Shown: piece after piece, positions 1-7,988 of the stretch
Position numbering within the stretch: the first letter of the stretch is position 1
Layout of the letters: each line of letters opens with the position of its first letter
Source: Pseudaquabacterium pictum
Lineage (GTDB): Bacteria; Pseudomonadota; Gammaproteobacteria; Burkholderiales; Burkholderiaceae_C
Length of the DNA: 64,000 bases
Assembly (NCBI RefSeq): GCF_005403045.1
Contig: NZ_BJCL01000009.1
Span: 62,001-126,000, forward strand
Direction of reading: 5' to 3'
Notes under the pieces: generated by a model
Database searches by the model: none
What the model was told of the DNA's origin: nothing
What the model saw: the letters and a program-made list of their open reading frames with translations, nothing else
Made by a program: the position numbers and the translations under genes

Positions 1-140
1 CCGAAGCCGTCGGGCGCCACCTTGGCCAGCTCGGGGATGTAGGTGGCCACCTCGCCAGCGGTCAGGCCGCTGAACTCACGGTGCAGGGTGTCCAGGTAGG
101 CCTGGATCGGTGATGGTGTGGCGGACGGCGGCAAGCTCAT
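1..140 (-). CDS. glsA: Glutaminase, N-terminal fragment (cut by window edge)
   Basis: Only the first 46 codons are inside the window; the gene continues past the left edge. The visible part has the motif VATYIPELAKVAPDGF, which matches the conserved N-terminal region of serine-dependent glutaminases that hydrolyse L-glutamine to glutamate and ammonia in the cytoplasm. The family assignment rests on this stretch and the preceding QAYLDTLHREF only; catalytic residues lie outside the window. I chose the ATG at 138-140 because it gives a short leader before the conserved part; the ribosome binding site is weak. The gene runs in the same direction as rpe, with 63 bases between them. Confidence 0.7.
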   Translation of the reverse strand, partial: MSLPPSATPSPIQAYLDTLHREFSGLTAGEVATYIPELAKVAPDGF

Positions 141-203
141 GCCGCTGCGTGTGGCAAAAATCGTGCACGGGGCCGCGCACCAAAGATGTGCAAGGTCGGC
201 CGC

Positions 204-887
204 TCAGGCCGCCAGCTGCCGCCGCATCGCGTCGATCACCGCCTTGTAGTCGGGCTGGCCGAAGATGGCGCTGCCAGCCACGAAGGTGTCGGCGCCGGCA
301 TCGGCCACGGCGCGGATGTTGTCGGTCTTGATGCCGCCATCCACTTCCAGCCGGATGTCGCGGCCCGAGGCCTCGATGAGGCGGCGCAGCTTCTCCACCT
401 TGCGCAGCGCCGACGGGATGAAGCTCTGGCCGCCGAAGCCCGGGTTCACGCTCATCACCAGCACCAGGTCGACCTTGTCGATCACCCACTCCAGCACGTC
501 CACCGGCGTGGCCGGGTTGAACACCAGGCCGGCCTGGCAGCCGGCAGCCTTGATCAGCTGCAGCGTGCGGTCGACATGGGCGCTGGCATCGGGGTGGAAG
601 CTGATCAGGTCGGCGCCCGCCTGGGCAAAGGCCTGGGCCAGCGCATCCACCGGCTGCACCATCAGGTGCACGTCGATCGGCACGCGGCTGCCGTCGGCAC
701 GCACTGCATGCGGGCGCAGCGCCTGGCAGACCATCGGGCCGAAGGTGAGGTTGGGCACGTAATGGTTGTCCATCACGTCGAAGTGGATCCAGTCGGCGCC
801 GGCGGCGACGACGGTCTTGACCTCGTCGCCCAACCGGGCGAAGTCGGCCGAGAGCAGGCTGGGGGCGATGCGGAAGGTGCGGGACAT
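204..887 (-). CDS. rpe: Ribulose-phosphate 3-epimerase
   Basis: Full-length 227-residue epimerase of the pentose phosphate and Calvin pathways, interconverting D-ribulose 5-phosphate and D-xylulose 5-phosphate. The (beta/alpha)8 barrel signatures are all present: [17 protein letters not shown] at the N-terminus, [17 protein letters not shown] with the metal/catalytic Asp, the [10 protein letters not shown] phosphate loop and EVDGGI with the second catalytic Asp. Length fits the family. It is transcribed divergently from apaG across 56 bases, an arrangement I associate with Burkholderiales. Nothing unusual is seen. Confidence 0.97.
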   Translation of the reverse strand: MSRTFRIAPSLLSADFARLGDEVKTVVAAGADWIHFDVMDNHYVPNLTFGPMVCQALRPHAVRADGSRVPIDVHLMVQPVDALAQAFAQAGADLISFHPDASAHVDRTLQLIKAAGCQAGLVFNPATPVDVLEWVIDKVDLVLVMSVNPGFGGQSFIPSALRKVEKLRRLIEASGRDIRLEVDGGIKTDNIRAVADAGADTFVAGSAIFGQPDYKAVIDAMRRQLAA

Positions 888-930
888 GGCAGGCCAGTGG
901 ATGGGATGGCGCGGATTTTCACTTGCTTCC

Positions 931-936
931 TAGAAT
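931..936 (+). promoter_or_regulatory. Possible -10 element (TAGAAT) for apaG
   Basis: TAGAAT lies seven bases before the apaG ATG at 944. If it is a -10 hexamer, transcription would start at or next to the start codon, giving a leaderless or nearly leaderless mRNA. No TTGACA-like -35 hexamer is present at 16-18 bases upstream, so the call is weak. Confidence 0.25.
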
Positions 937-943
937 GCGCCGC

Positions 944-1318
944 ATGGCCCAACCCCGCTTCACCTCCTCCGTGGCCGTGCGGCCGCTGCCCGAGCAGACC
1001 GACGCCGCACAGCAGCTCTACGGCTTCGCCTACACCGTCACCATCCGCAACACCGGGGATGTGGCGGCGCAGCTGGTGGCGCGCCACTGGCGGATCAGCG
1101 ACCACCGCGGCGGCGTGCAGGAAGTGCGCGGCCTGGGCGTGGTGGGCCACCAGCCCCTGCTCAAGCCCGGTGAGCAGTTCGAATACACCAGCTGGGCGCA
1201 GATCGCCACGCCGCAGGGCTCGATGCAGGGCGCCTTCGTCTGCATCACCGAAGACGCGCAGTGGTTCGACAGCCCGGTGCCCGAATTCGCCCTGGCCGAC
1301 ACGGCCGCGCTGCATTGA
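944..1318 (+). CDS. apaG: ApaG protein (DUF525)
   Basis: A 124-residue protein of the ApaG family, a fibronectin-III-like beta sandwich that binds divalent cations or phosphates and whose cellular role is not settled. Diagnostic segments are FAYTVTIRNTGDVAAQL, the GLGVVGHQPLLKPGEQFEYTS region and PQGSMQG. The length equals that of the E. coli protein (125 residues) when the ATG at 944 is used; an in-frame ATG at 935 and a TTG at 923 lie further upstream and would add three to seven residues. It is divergent from rpe and followed after 34 bases by the large membrane protein gene, which may be co-transcribed. Confidence 0.95.
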   Translation: MAQPRFTSSVAVRPLPEQTDAAQQLYGFAYTVTIRNTGDVAAQLVARHWRISDHRGGVQEVRGLGVVGHQPLLKPGEQFEYTSWAQIATPQGSMQGAFVCITEDAQWFDSPVPEFALADTAALH

Positions 1319-1352
1319 TGCGGGCGCTTGCGCACCTGCGGCGTCCTGCCGC

Positions 1353-3416
1353 ATGAAGACCACCACCTGGGACCTGACGGCGCTGCTCAACGCCGCCGAC
1401 CCCAAGGCCAGCCGCCCCGAACGCCACCTGTGGCTGGTGCGCCTGCTCGAATGGCTGCGCCACGGCCAGACCGGGGGCGAGGCCGACAGCGGCAAAACCC
1501 CGAAGCCGGTGCTGCGCCTGAAGCACCTGCTGAACATGCTGGAGCGCAACCCCGAGCCGCGGGCGCGCATCCAGGCCCTGCTGGGCCGCTTCTGGCGCGA
1601 GACCGATCTGGCCGCCCTGCTGGCGGACTTCGGCTTCACCGCCCGGCGCGACCTCGGCGGCGAGATCGGCGAGCGCCTGGCGCTGCGCTTCCTGCCCGGC
1701 ACGCCCGACACCGACGACGGCGCGGCGCTGTTCCAGCTGCTGTTCCGCGACGATGCCGACGCCGCCTGGCTGGCCGCGATCGACGCCACCACCCTGGCCC
1801 GGCTGGCCACGCTGCTGAGCGCCGCCCGCGGTGGCGACAGCCAGACCGCCGCCGCCGGCAGCGTGGACGACTGGCGCGCGCCCCTGCTGCAGGCCAGCAC
1901 CTGGCTGATCAGCGCGATCCGCGCCGCCGCCTTTGCCCCGGCGCTGCGCCGGCGCATGGGGCCTGACCTGCTGGCCGACCGGCCGTTCGAGCAACTGGTG
2001 CGGGTGAGCGAGGCGCTGGTCGACGCCCTGGTGGCGGGCGACCAGCCGGCCACCGCACGCCATGCCACCTACCTGCGCGCGCTGCTGCAGCGCTGCCGCG
2101 CCGCCGCCGCCAGCGTGACCGACCACCTGGAGGCCCACGGCGTCTCGGTGAACATCGTCTTCGAGATCGAGCAGCTGACCGCCCGCTGCGACCGGCTGGA
2201 GGCCCTGCTGGACCTGCTGCTGTCCGACCAGCCGCAGCGTGAGCTGCAGCAGCTGCTGGTGGACCTGGTGCAGCTGGCGCGGCAGCGCCGCAGCCTGCGT
2301 GCGCTGCTGGGCCGGCAGTACTCGCTGATGGCGCGCAAGGTGGCCGAGCGCCATGCCGAGACCGGCGAACACTACATCACCCGCAACCGCAGCGAATACC
2401 GCGCCATGCTGCGCGCCGCGCTGGGCGGCGGCGCCATCATCGGCGGCACCACCTTCGCCAAGTTCGCGATCATGGCGCTGGGCCTGGCGCCGTTCTGGGC
2501 CGGCTTCGGCGCGGGCATGAACTACGCCATCAGCTTCCTGATCGTGCACCTGCTGCACTGGACGGTGGCCACCAAGCAGCCGGCGATGACCGCGCCGGCC
2601 ATGGCCGAGAAGCTGGGCGCGCTGCACCTCGCCGCCAGTGGTGCCGACGGCGAGGCGGGCGACCAGGCCGGGCGCGAGGCGCAGGCCATCAGCGGCTTCG
2701 TCGACGAGGTGACGCACCTGGTGCGCTCGCAGATCGCCGGCATCGCCGGCAACATCCTGGCGGTCATCCCGGTGGTGCTGCTGGTGCAGTGGGCCGCCTG
2801 GTGGCTGGTCGGCGCGCCGCTGGTCAGCGAGAAGGATGCGCACTACGTGCTGCATTCGCTGACGCTGCTGGGCCCCACCGCGCTGTTCGCCGCCTTCACC
2901 GGCGTGCTGCTGTTCGCCAGCAGCCTGATCGCCGGCTGGGTGGAGAACTGGTTCGTCTACCACCGGCTCGACAGCGCGCTGGCCCACCACCCCGGCATCG
3001 TGGCGCGGCTGGGCGCCAGCCGGGCGCAACGCTGGTCGCTCTGGTGGCGCAGCAACATCTCGGGCCTGGCGGCCAATGTCTCGCTGGGCCTGCTGCTGGG
3101 CCTGGTGCCGGCGCTGCTGGCCTTTGTCGGCATCCCGCTGGACGTGCGCCACGTCACCCTGGGCACCGGCCAGCTGGCCGCGGCCGCCAGCACGCTGGGC
3201 TGGCAGACCCTGGCCACGCCGGCCTTCTGGTGGTGCGTGGGCGGCCTGGTGGCCACCGGCACGCTGAACCTGGGCGTCAGCTTCTGGCTGGCCCTGAAGG
3301 TGGCGCTGCGCTCGCGCGGCATCACCCTGGCCGACCGGCGGCGCCTGTACGGCGCCATCTGGCAGCGGCTGAAGCAATCGCCGCGCAGTTTCCTGCTGCC
3401 GGACCGCACGGCATGA
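1353..3416 (+). CDS. Gcr-type 'site-specific recombinase' multi-spanning membrane protein
   Basis: A 687-residue protein of the family usually named site-specific recombinase (Gcr, Pfam SpecificRecomb). The N-terminal half is hydrophilic and helix-rich with many Leu/Arg/Gln; the second half contains several hydrophobic spans (for example around residues 350-410, 460-540 and 560-650), so it is an inner-membrane protein. I see no tyrosine- or serine-recombinase catalytic motif, and the recombinase name should be treated as historical. The start ATG at 1353 leaves 34 bases after apaG. The stop overlaps the start of the M16 peptidase gene (ATGA), indicating translational coupling. Real function is unknown. 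Confidence 0.85.
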   Translation: MKTTTWDLTALLNAADPKASRPERHLWLVRLLEWLRHGQTGGEADSGKTPKPVLRLKHLLNMLERNPEPRARIQALLGRFWRETDLAALLADFGFTARRDLGGEIGERLALRFLPGTPDTDDGAALFQLLFRDDADAAWLAAIDATTLARLATLLSAARGGDSQTAAAGSVDDWRAPLLQASTWLISAIRAAAFAPALRRRMGPDLLADRPFEQLVRVSEALVDALVAGDQPATARHATYLRALLQRCRAAAASVTDHLEAHGVSVNIVFEIEQLTARCDRLEALLDLLLSDQPQRELQQLLVDLVQLARQRRSLRALLGRQYSLMARKVAERHAETGEHYITRNRSEYRAMLRAALGGGAIIGGTTFAKFAIMALGLAPFWAGFGAGMNYAISFLIVHLLHWTVATKQPAMTAPAMAEKLGALHLAASGADGEAGDQAGREAQAISGFVDEVTHLVRSQIAGIAGNILAVIPVVLLVQWAAWWLVGAPLVSEKDAHYVLHSLTLLGPTALFAAFTGVLLFASSLIAGWVENWFVYHRLDSALAHHPGIVARLGASRAQRWSLWWRSNISGLAANVSLGLLLGLVPALLAFVGIPLDVRHVTLGTGQLAAAASTLGWQTLATPAFWWCVGGLVATGTLNLGVSFWLALKVALRSRGITLADRRRLYGAIWQRLKQSPRSFLLPDRTA

Positions 3417-4693
3417 GCGCCGGAACCGCCAGCCTGCACACCCTGGCCAACGGCGTGCAGGTGGTGCTGCTCGACCTGCCGCAGCTGCAGACCTGCAGCG
3501 CCAGCATCTTCGTGCGCTGCGGCAGCGGGCATGAACGCAGCCGCCGCAACGGCATCGGCCATGTCATCGAGCACATGGCCTTCAAGGGCACGGCCACGCG
3601 GGATGCACGGCAGATCAACCTGGATGCCGAGCGCCTGGGCGCCGAGGTCAATGCCCACACCGACAAGGACCACACCGCCTTCCACATGCGCGGCCTGGCC
3701 GACCATGCGCCGCGGCTGCTGCGCATGCTGGCCGACATCGTGCGCCATGCCACCTTCCCAGAAGCCGAGTTCGAACGCGAGCGCTCGGTGCTGCTGCACG
3801 AGTTCACCGAAGACGAGGACGATCCGATGTCCACCGCCTTCAAGCTGTTCGACCGCGCCGCCTGGGGCACGCATGCGCTGGCCCAGCCGGTGATCGGCAC
3901 CCGCGCCAACATCGAGCGCTTCCGCCGCGCCGATCTGGTCGACCACGTGGCGCAGCACTACACCGGCGCCAACCTGGTGGTGGCGGTGGCCGGGCCGCTG
4001 GATGCGGACACGCTGCTGCGCGAGGCCGAAGCCGCCTTCGGCAGCATGCCCGCCGGCCAGCCCAACCGGCTGACCGCACCGGCCTGGCACGGCGGCATCA
4101 AGCAGCGCGCCATGGCCGGCAGCAGCCAGACCCACCTGGTGCTGGGCTTCCCGGTGCCGGCCATGCAGGCCGACGACCCCACCGCCGCGCTGGCCGCCGC
4201 CCTGCTGGGCGAGGGCATGAGCTCGCCGCTGATGGACCAGCTGCGCGAGCAGCGCGGCCTGGTCTACTACGCCGCCTGCTCGGCCGACCTGATCGACAGC
4301 GGCGGCCAGTTCATCATCGAGGCCAGCACCAGCCCGGCCCAGCTGGACGAGGCGCTGACGGCGCTGGGCGCGCTGCTGGCCGAGCAGGCCGAACGGATCA
4401 CGGCGCAGGACCTGGAACGCGCCAGGAACCAGATCCGCGTGCGCCGCCTGCGCGGGCTGGAACGAACCGGCCGCCGGCTGGAAGAGGCTGCGCTCGATGC
4501 CCTGCTGCTGGGCCGGCTGCGCGACCGCGCCGACTGGCTGGCCCGCATGGACGCGGTGGACGCCGATGCGGTGCGCCGCCTGTTTGCCGGCATGGCCGCC
4601 AGCGGCGCGGCCCTGGCGCTCACTGGCCGGGTGCCGCGCGGCAGCGCCGACCGCGCCCGCGACCGGCTGGCGGCCGCCGGCCTGCTGCGATGA
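3413..4693 (+). CDS. M16B-family zinc metallopeptidase
   Basis: A 426-residue pitrilysin-type peptidase. The inverted zinc site is intact: GIGHVIEHMAFKGT supplies H50, E53 and H54 (HxxEH), and the third ligand is E130 in ERSVLLHEFTEDEDDP, 75 residues later as expected. The C-terminal half-domain carries the conserved LREQRGLVY segment. One 43-kDa chain with both N and C domains matches the processing-peptidase-like M16B group. There is no signal peptide, so it is probably cytoplasmic. It starts inside the stop of the preceding membrane-protein gene (ATGA overlap), so the two are probably co-expressed. Confidence 0.93.
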   Translation: MSAGTASLHTLANGVQVVLLDLPQLQTCSASIFVRCGSGHERSRRNGIGHVIEHMAFKGTATRDARQINLDAERLGAEVNAHTDKDHTAFHMRGLADHAPRLLRMLADIVRHATFPEAEFERERSVLLHEFTEDEDDPMSTAFKLFDRAAWGTHALAQPVIGTRANIERFRRADLVDHVAQHYTGANLVVAVAGPLDADTLLREAEAAFGSMPAGQPNRLTAPAWHGGIKQRAMAGSSQTHLVLGFPVPAMQADDPTAALAAALLGEGMSSPLMDQLREQRGLVYYAACSADLIDSGGQFIIEASTSPAQLDEALTALGALLAEQAERITAQDLERARNQIRVRRLRGLERTGRRLEEAALDALLLGRLRDRADWLARMDAVDADAVRRLFAGMAASGAALALTGRVPRGSADRARDRLAAAGLLR

Positions 4694-4703
4694 GCACGGC
4701 GGC

Positions 4704-4835
4704 TCAGCGCGCCGGCGGATCGTCGGGCGGATCGTCGCGGCGCTCGCCGCCGCGCCGGCCGGAGAACATCGTCCACCAGACGATCCCGACCAGGATCAGC
4801 CCGGCCCCCAGCGCTTCCAGAAGTAACAGCCACAT
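4704..4835 (-). CDS. Small single-span membrane protein (43 aa)
   Basis: A short minus-strand reading frame between the M16 gene and mltA encodes 43 residues: a hydrophobic helix (about residues 2-24, MWLLLLEALGAGLILVGIVW) followed by WTMFSGRRGGE and a charged Asp/Pro/Arg tail. The helix followed by the FSGRRxGE motif resembles small membrane proteins I recall from Burkholderiales; function is unknown. Its ATG (4833-4835 complement) overlaps the mltA ATG (4834-4836) in a shared CATG, so the two genes start back to back on opposite strands. The upstream ribosome binding site is weak. The alternative, that it is a chance frame, is less likely given the clean membrane-protein organisation. Confidence 0.6.
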   Translation of the reverse strand: MWLLLLEALGAGLILVGIVWWTMFSGRRGGERRDDPPDDPPAR

Positions 4836-6009
4836 GCCAGGATTATCCCGGGCCGCCGTGTTCCCCTTGGCCCCGCTGGCCTTGCTGGCCCTGGTGCTGG
4901 CCGGCTGCGCGGTGGCGCCGCCGCTGCCGCCCGCCCCGGTGCCGGCGCCTGCCGCGCCACCCCCGGCGGCACCGGCCGCGCTGCCCGAGCCACCCACCGC
5001 CGCCACGACCCTGCTGCGCCCGCGCGCCCGCTGGGTGCCGGTGGACTGGTCTGCCCTGCCCGGTCTGGCCGACGAGCGCCCGCGTGAGCTGTGGCCGGCC
5101 CTGCGCGCCGGCTGCGCCCGGCCGGCACCGGGCTGGGCCGAGGTCTGCGCCCGCGCGTTGGCCTTCCAGCCGCCGGACGACACCTTCGCCTGGCAGTTCC
5201 TGCAGCGCGAGCTGCAGCCCTACCGGCTGGAATCGCTGGAGGGCAGCGCCGACGGCCTGGCCACCGGCTACTTCGAGCCGCTGGTGGCCGCCACCCGCAC
5301 GCCGCAGCCCGGCTTTGCGGTGCCGCTGCACCGCCCGCCGGCCGATCTGGCCCAGCGCAAGCCCTGGTACACCCGCCAGCAGATCGACACCCTGCCGGCC
5401 GCCCAGGCCGCACTGCGCGGCCAGGTGATCGCCTGGGTGCCCAGCCCGCTGGATGCGCTGGTGCTGCAGATCCAGGGCTCGGGCCGGCTGCGCATCACCG
5501 AGCCCGACGGCCGGGTGCAGACGGTGCGCCTGGCCTTCGCCGGCCACAACGACCAGCCCTACCGCTCGGTGGGCCGCTGGCTGATCGACCAGGGCGAGCT
5601 GCGCCCCGACGCTGCCAGCTGGCCCGCCATCCGCCAGTGGGGCGAGCGGGCCGGTCCGGCGCGGCTGCAGCAGATGCTGTGGGCCAACCCGCGGGTGGTG
5701 TTCTTCAGGGAAGAACCGCTGCCCGACGACGGCGCCGGCCCGCGCGGTGCCCAGGGCGTGCCGCTGACAGCCGGCCGCTCGGTGGCGGTGGATCCGCAGG
5801 CCGTGCCCTACGGCACGCCGCTGTGGATCAGCACCACCGAGCCGCTGTCGGCCACGCCGCTGCGCCGGCTGGTGATGGCGCAGGACACCGGCACCGCCAT
5901 CCAGGGCGCGGTGCGCATCGACTACTTCTGGGGTGTCGGCGAACAGGCTGAGCAGCAGGCCGGCCGCATGAAGCAGCCGCTGCAGGTGTGGGCGCTGTGG
6001 CCGCGTTGA
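4834..6009 (+). CDS. mltA: Membrane-bound lytic murein transglycosylase A
   Basis: A 391-residue outer-membrane lipoprotein that cleaves the MurNAc-GlcNAc bond of peptidoglycan to form 1,6-anhydro ends. The start at 4834 gives a lipoprotein signal peptide ending in the lipobox LAGC (residues 22-25), followed by a Pro/Ala linker of about 40 residues. The MltA core includes TGYFEPLV, the IQGSGRL segment and GHNDQPYRSVG. The C-terminal 3D domain reads SVAVDPQAVPYGTPLWI ... AQDTGTAIQGAVRIDYFWG, containing the catalytic Asp region. Length and order of domains fit the family. An upstream in-frame ATG at 4690 would destroy the signal peptide and is rejected. Confidence 0.94.
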   Translation: MPGLSRAAVFPLAPLALLALVLAGCAVAPPLPPAPVPAPAAPPPAAPAALPEPPTAATTLLRPRARWVPVDWSALPGLADERPRELWPALRAGCARPAPGWAEVCARALAFQPPDDTFAWQFLQRELQPYRLESLEGSADGLATGYFEPLVAATRTPQPGFAVPLHRPPADLAQRKPWYTRQQIDTLPAAQAALRGQVIAWVPSPLDALVLQIQGSGRLRITEPDGRVQTVRLAFAGHNDQPYRSVGRWLIDQGELRPDAASWPAIRQWGERAGPARLQQMLWANPRVVFFREEPLPDDGAGPRGAQGVPLTAGRSVAVDPQAVPYGTPLWISTTEPLSATPLRRLVMAQDTGTAIQGAVRIDYFWGVGEQAEQQAGRMKQPLQVWALWPR

Positions 6010-6083
6010 GCACCGGCACGGGCCAGATCGGGGTCCCCCCGGGTTGCGTGCCTGCGGACACCAAGTGCAGGGCGTGGCCAATG

Positions 6084-6089
6084 TAATAT
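6084..6089 (+). promoter_or_regulatory. Possible -10 element (TAATAT) upstream of the DUF2726 gene
   Basis: The 160-base gap after mltA contains an A/T-rich patch (6081-6116) that stands out in this GC-rich DNA. TAATAT is a good -10 match, but the -35 position has no TTGACA-like hexamer. The T-run at 6100-6106 has no GC-rich hairpin in front of it and is therefore not called a terminator. Confidence 0.25.
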
Positions 6090-6169
6090 CGCTTTGACCT
6101 TTTTTTCACGTTTTGCAACGGGCTGTAACCTCGACCCGGGCAACCGCCACCCCCTCGCCAGCCGGCCCC

Positions 6170-6946
6170 ATGCAGCAGTACCTTCCCTGGTTCATCGCCA
6201 CCGCCGCGCTGGCCGTGCTGGCCACGCTGGCGGTGCTGTGGCTGTTGCAGGCCCTGCGGCGGCCGGCCGGGCCGCCACCCTTGCCGGTGGAATGGGACCT
6301 GCTGCCGCGGCCGGTGTTCACCGCCGACGAGCGCCGCGTCTACCGCCAGCTGCGCGATGCCCTGCCCCACCACATCGTGCTGGCCAAGTTGCCGCTGGTG
6401 CGCTTCTGCCAGCCGGCCGATCCGAAGGCGGTGCGCTACTGGTTCGACATGCTGGGCGCCAACCATGTCACCTTCGCGGTGTGCAGCGCCAACGGCCGGG
6501 TGCTGGCCGCGATCGACCTGAGCTACGACCGCGGCGGCCCGCCGGGGCGGTCCACCCGCATCAAGCAGGCGGTGCTGGCGGCCTGCCGCGTGCGCTACCT
6601 GCGCTGCCCGGCCGACCACCTGCCGTCCATCCCCGAGCTGCAGCTGCTGGTGCCGATGGGCAGCAATGCCTCGCGCGGGCCGCAGCCGGCGCAGGGCACG
6701 TCATCGATGCCGGGGGCGACGCCGGGCACGGCCGGCCTGTCGCGCCGGCGCGAGCGCAGCACGCTGTGGCAGGACTCGATGAGCTTCCACGATTCCTTCT
6801 TCTCGTCCGGCTCGCGGCGCGAGCTGGATTCCGGCCACGGCGAGCTGCGCGATCCAGGCCCGGCGCGGGCCGATGCCGACCTGGCCCCGGCTGGTATGGT
6901 GGTGGATGACCCCGCACCACCCCGGCAACAGCCGATCCAGCACTGA
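6170..6946 (+). CDS. DUF2726 protein with N-terminal membrane anchor
   Basis: A 258-residue protein. Residues 5-26 (LPWFIATAALAVLATLAVLW) form one membrane span. Residues 40-165 match the DUF2726 pattern, a domain related to the restriction-endonuclease-like fold: TADERRVYRQLRDAL, then IVLAKLPLVRF, then VTFAVCSANGRVLAAIDL, and a C-terminal KQAVLAACRVRYLRC. The last 90 residues are low-complexity and probably disordered. The ATG at 6170 places the membrane helix at the N-terminus. The end overlaps the start of srkA by 41 bases, suggesting coupled translation. No nuclease activity should be assumed. Confidence 0.8.
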   Translation: MQQYLPWFIATAALAVLATLAVLWLLQALRRPAGPPPLPVEWDLLPRPVFTADERRVYRQLRDALPHHIVLAKLPLVRFCQPADPKAVRYWFDMLGANHVTFAVCSANGRVLAAIDLSYDRGGPPGRSTRIKQAVLAACRVRYLRCPADHLPSIPELQLLVPMGSNASRGPQPAQGTSSMPGATPGTAGLSRRRERSTLWQDSMSFHDSFFSSGSRRELDSGHGELRDPGPARADADLAPAGMVVDDPAPPRQQPIQH

Positions 6947-7985
6947 CGCTGCGGCGCCCGCAGACGGCGGCCACCCGTTCGACCAGCTCACGCCGCAGGC
7001 GGTGCTGGATGCACTGGATGCGGTGGGCGTGCGCGGTGACGGCCGGCTGCTGCAGCTCAACAGCTACGAGAACCGCGTCTTCCAGGTGATGCTGGAGGAC
7101 GGCGGCGCGGTGGTGGCCAAGTTCTACCGCCCGGCCCGCTGGAGCGATGCGCAGATTGCCGAGGAGCATGCCTTCGCCGCCAACCTGCAGGCCGCCGAGG
7201 TGCCGGTGGTGGCGCCGTTGCCGCTGCCAACCGGTGCGGAAGCCACGCTGGCCCATGCCACGCTGGGCGGGCAGCCCTTCCGCCTGGCGGTGTATCCGCG
7301 CCGCGCCGGCCATGGCCCCGAGCTGGACCAGCCCGACACGCTGCGCTGGCTGGGCCGCTTCATCGCCCGGCTGCATGCGGTGGGCGCGCAGCAGCCGTTC
7401 CTGCACCGACGGCGGCTGGACGTGCAGACCTTCGGCCACCAGGCCCTGGCCCGGCTGCTGGCGCTGGACTGCATCGGCCCGGCGCAGCTGCCGGCGTGGC
7501 AGGCCGCCTGCGAGCAGGCGCTGGCGCTGGTGGACGCAGCCTTCGCCGCCGTGCCGTTCACGCCGATCCGCCTGCACGGCGACTGCCACCCGGGCAACAT
7601 CCTGTGGCGTGACGAGGATGCAGCAGGCCACGGCCCGCACATCGTCGACCTGGACGATGCCGTCACCGGCCCCGCGGTGCAGGACCTGTGGATGCTGCTG
7701 TCAGGCAGCCGCGCGGCCATGGCCGGCCAGCTGGCCACCGTGCTGCAGGGCTACCGGCAGATCCGCGACTTCGATGCCCGGGAGATCGCGCTGATCGAGC
7801 CGCTGCGCACGCTGCGCATGGTGCACCACAGCGCCTGGCTGGCCGAGCGCTGGACCGACCCGGCGTTTCCGGCGGCCTTCCCCTGGTTCGGCACGCCGAA
7901 CTACTGGAGCCAGCAGACGGTGCAGCTGCGGGAGCAAACTGAAGCGATGGCGGAACCACCGCTCGATCTGTCACTCGCCGACTGA
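6906..7985 (+). CDS. srkA: Stress response serine/threonine kinase (YihE family)
   Basis: A 359-residue cytoplasmic aminoglycoside-phosphotransferase-fold kinase, the SrkA/YihE/RdoA family that counters stress-induced death in E. coli. The catalytic loop is LHGDCHPGNILW (HGDCHPGN at 224-231) and the metal-binding segment is HIVDLDDAVTGPAVQD. The N-lobe has LNSYENRVFQV and the lysine segment VVAKFYRPARWS. Start at the ATG 6906 lies inside the end of the DUF2726 gene. The stop is followed after three bases by the stop of convergent htpG, so the two transcripts must read into each other unless terminated inside a gene. Confidence 0.93.
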   Translation: MTPHHPGNSRSSTDAAAPADGGHPFDQLTPQAVLDALDAVGVRGDGRLLQLNSYENRVFQVMLEDGGAVVAKFYRPARWSDAQIAEEHAFAANLQAAEVPVVAPLPLPTGAEATLAHATLGGQPFRLAVYPRRAGHGPELDQPDTLRWLGRFIARLHAVGAQQPFLHRRRLDVQTFGHQALARLLALDCIGPAQLPAWQAACEQALALVDAAFAAVPFTPIRLHGDCHPGNILWRDEDAAGHGPHIVDLDDAVTGPAVQDLWMLLSGSRAAMAGQLATVLQGYRQIRDFDAREIALIEPLRTLRMVHHSAWLAERWTDPAFPAAFPWFGTPNYWSQQTVQLREQTEAMAEPPLDLSLAD

Positions 7986-7988
7986 GCC

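Noticed and set aside
186-3416. Very long open frame starting far upstream of the membrane-protein gene, running antisense through rpe
   Set aside because: Only the part from 1353 has membrane-protein features; upstream it opposes rpe and apaG and is a GC-rich artefact.
1353-3416. Mobile element inferred from the 'recombinase' family name
   Set aside because: No terminal repeats, integrase motif or attachment site are visible; flanking genes are ordinary housekeeping genes.
6099-6106. Run of T after mltA as an intrinsic terminator
   Set aside because: No GC-rich hairpin precedes the T-run.
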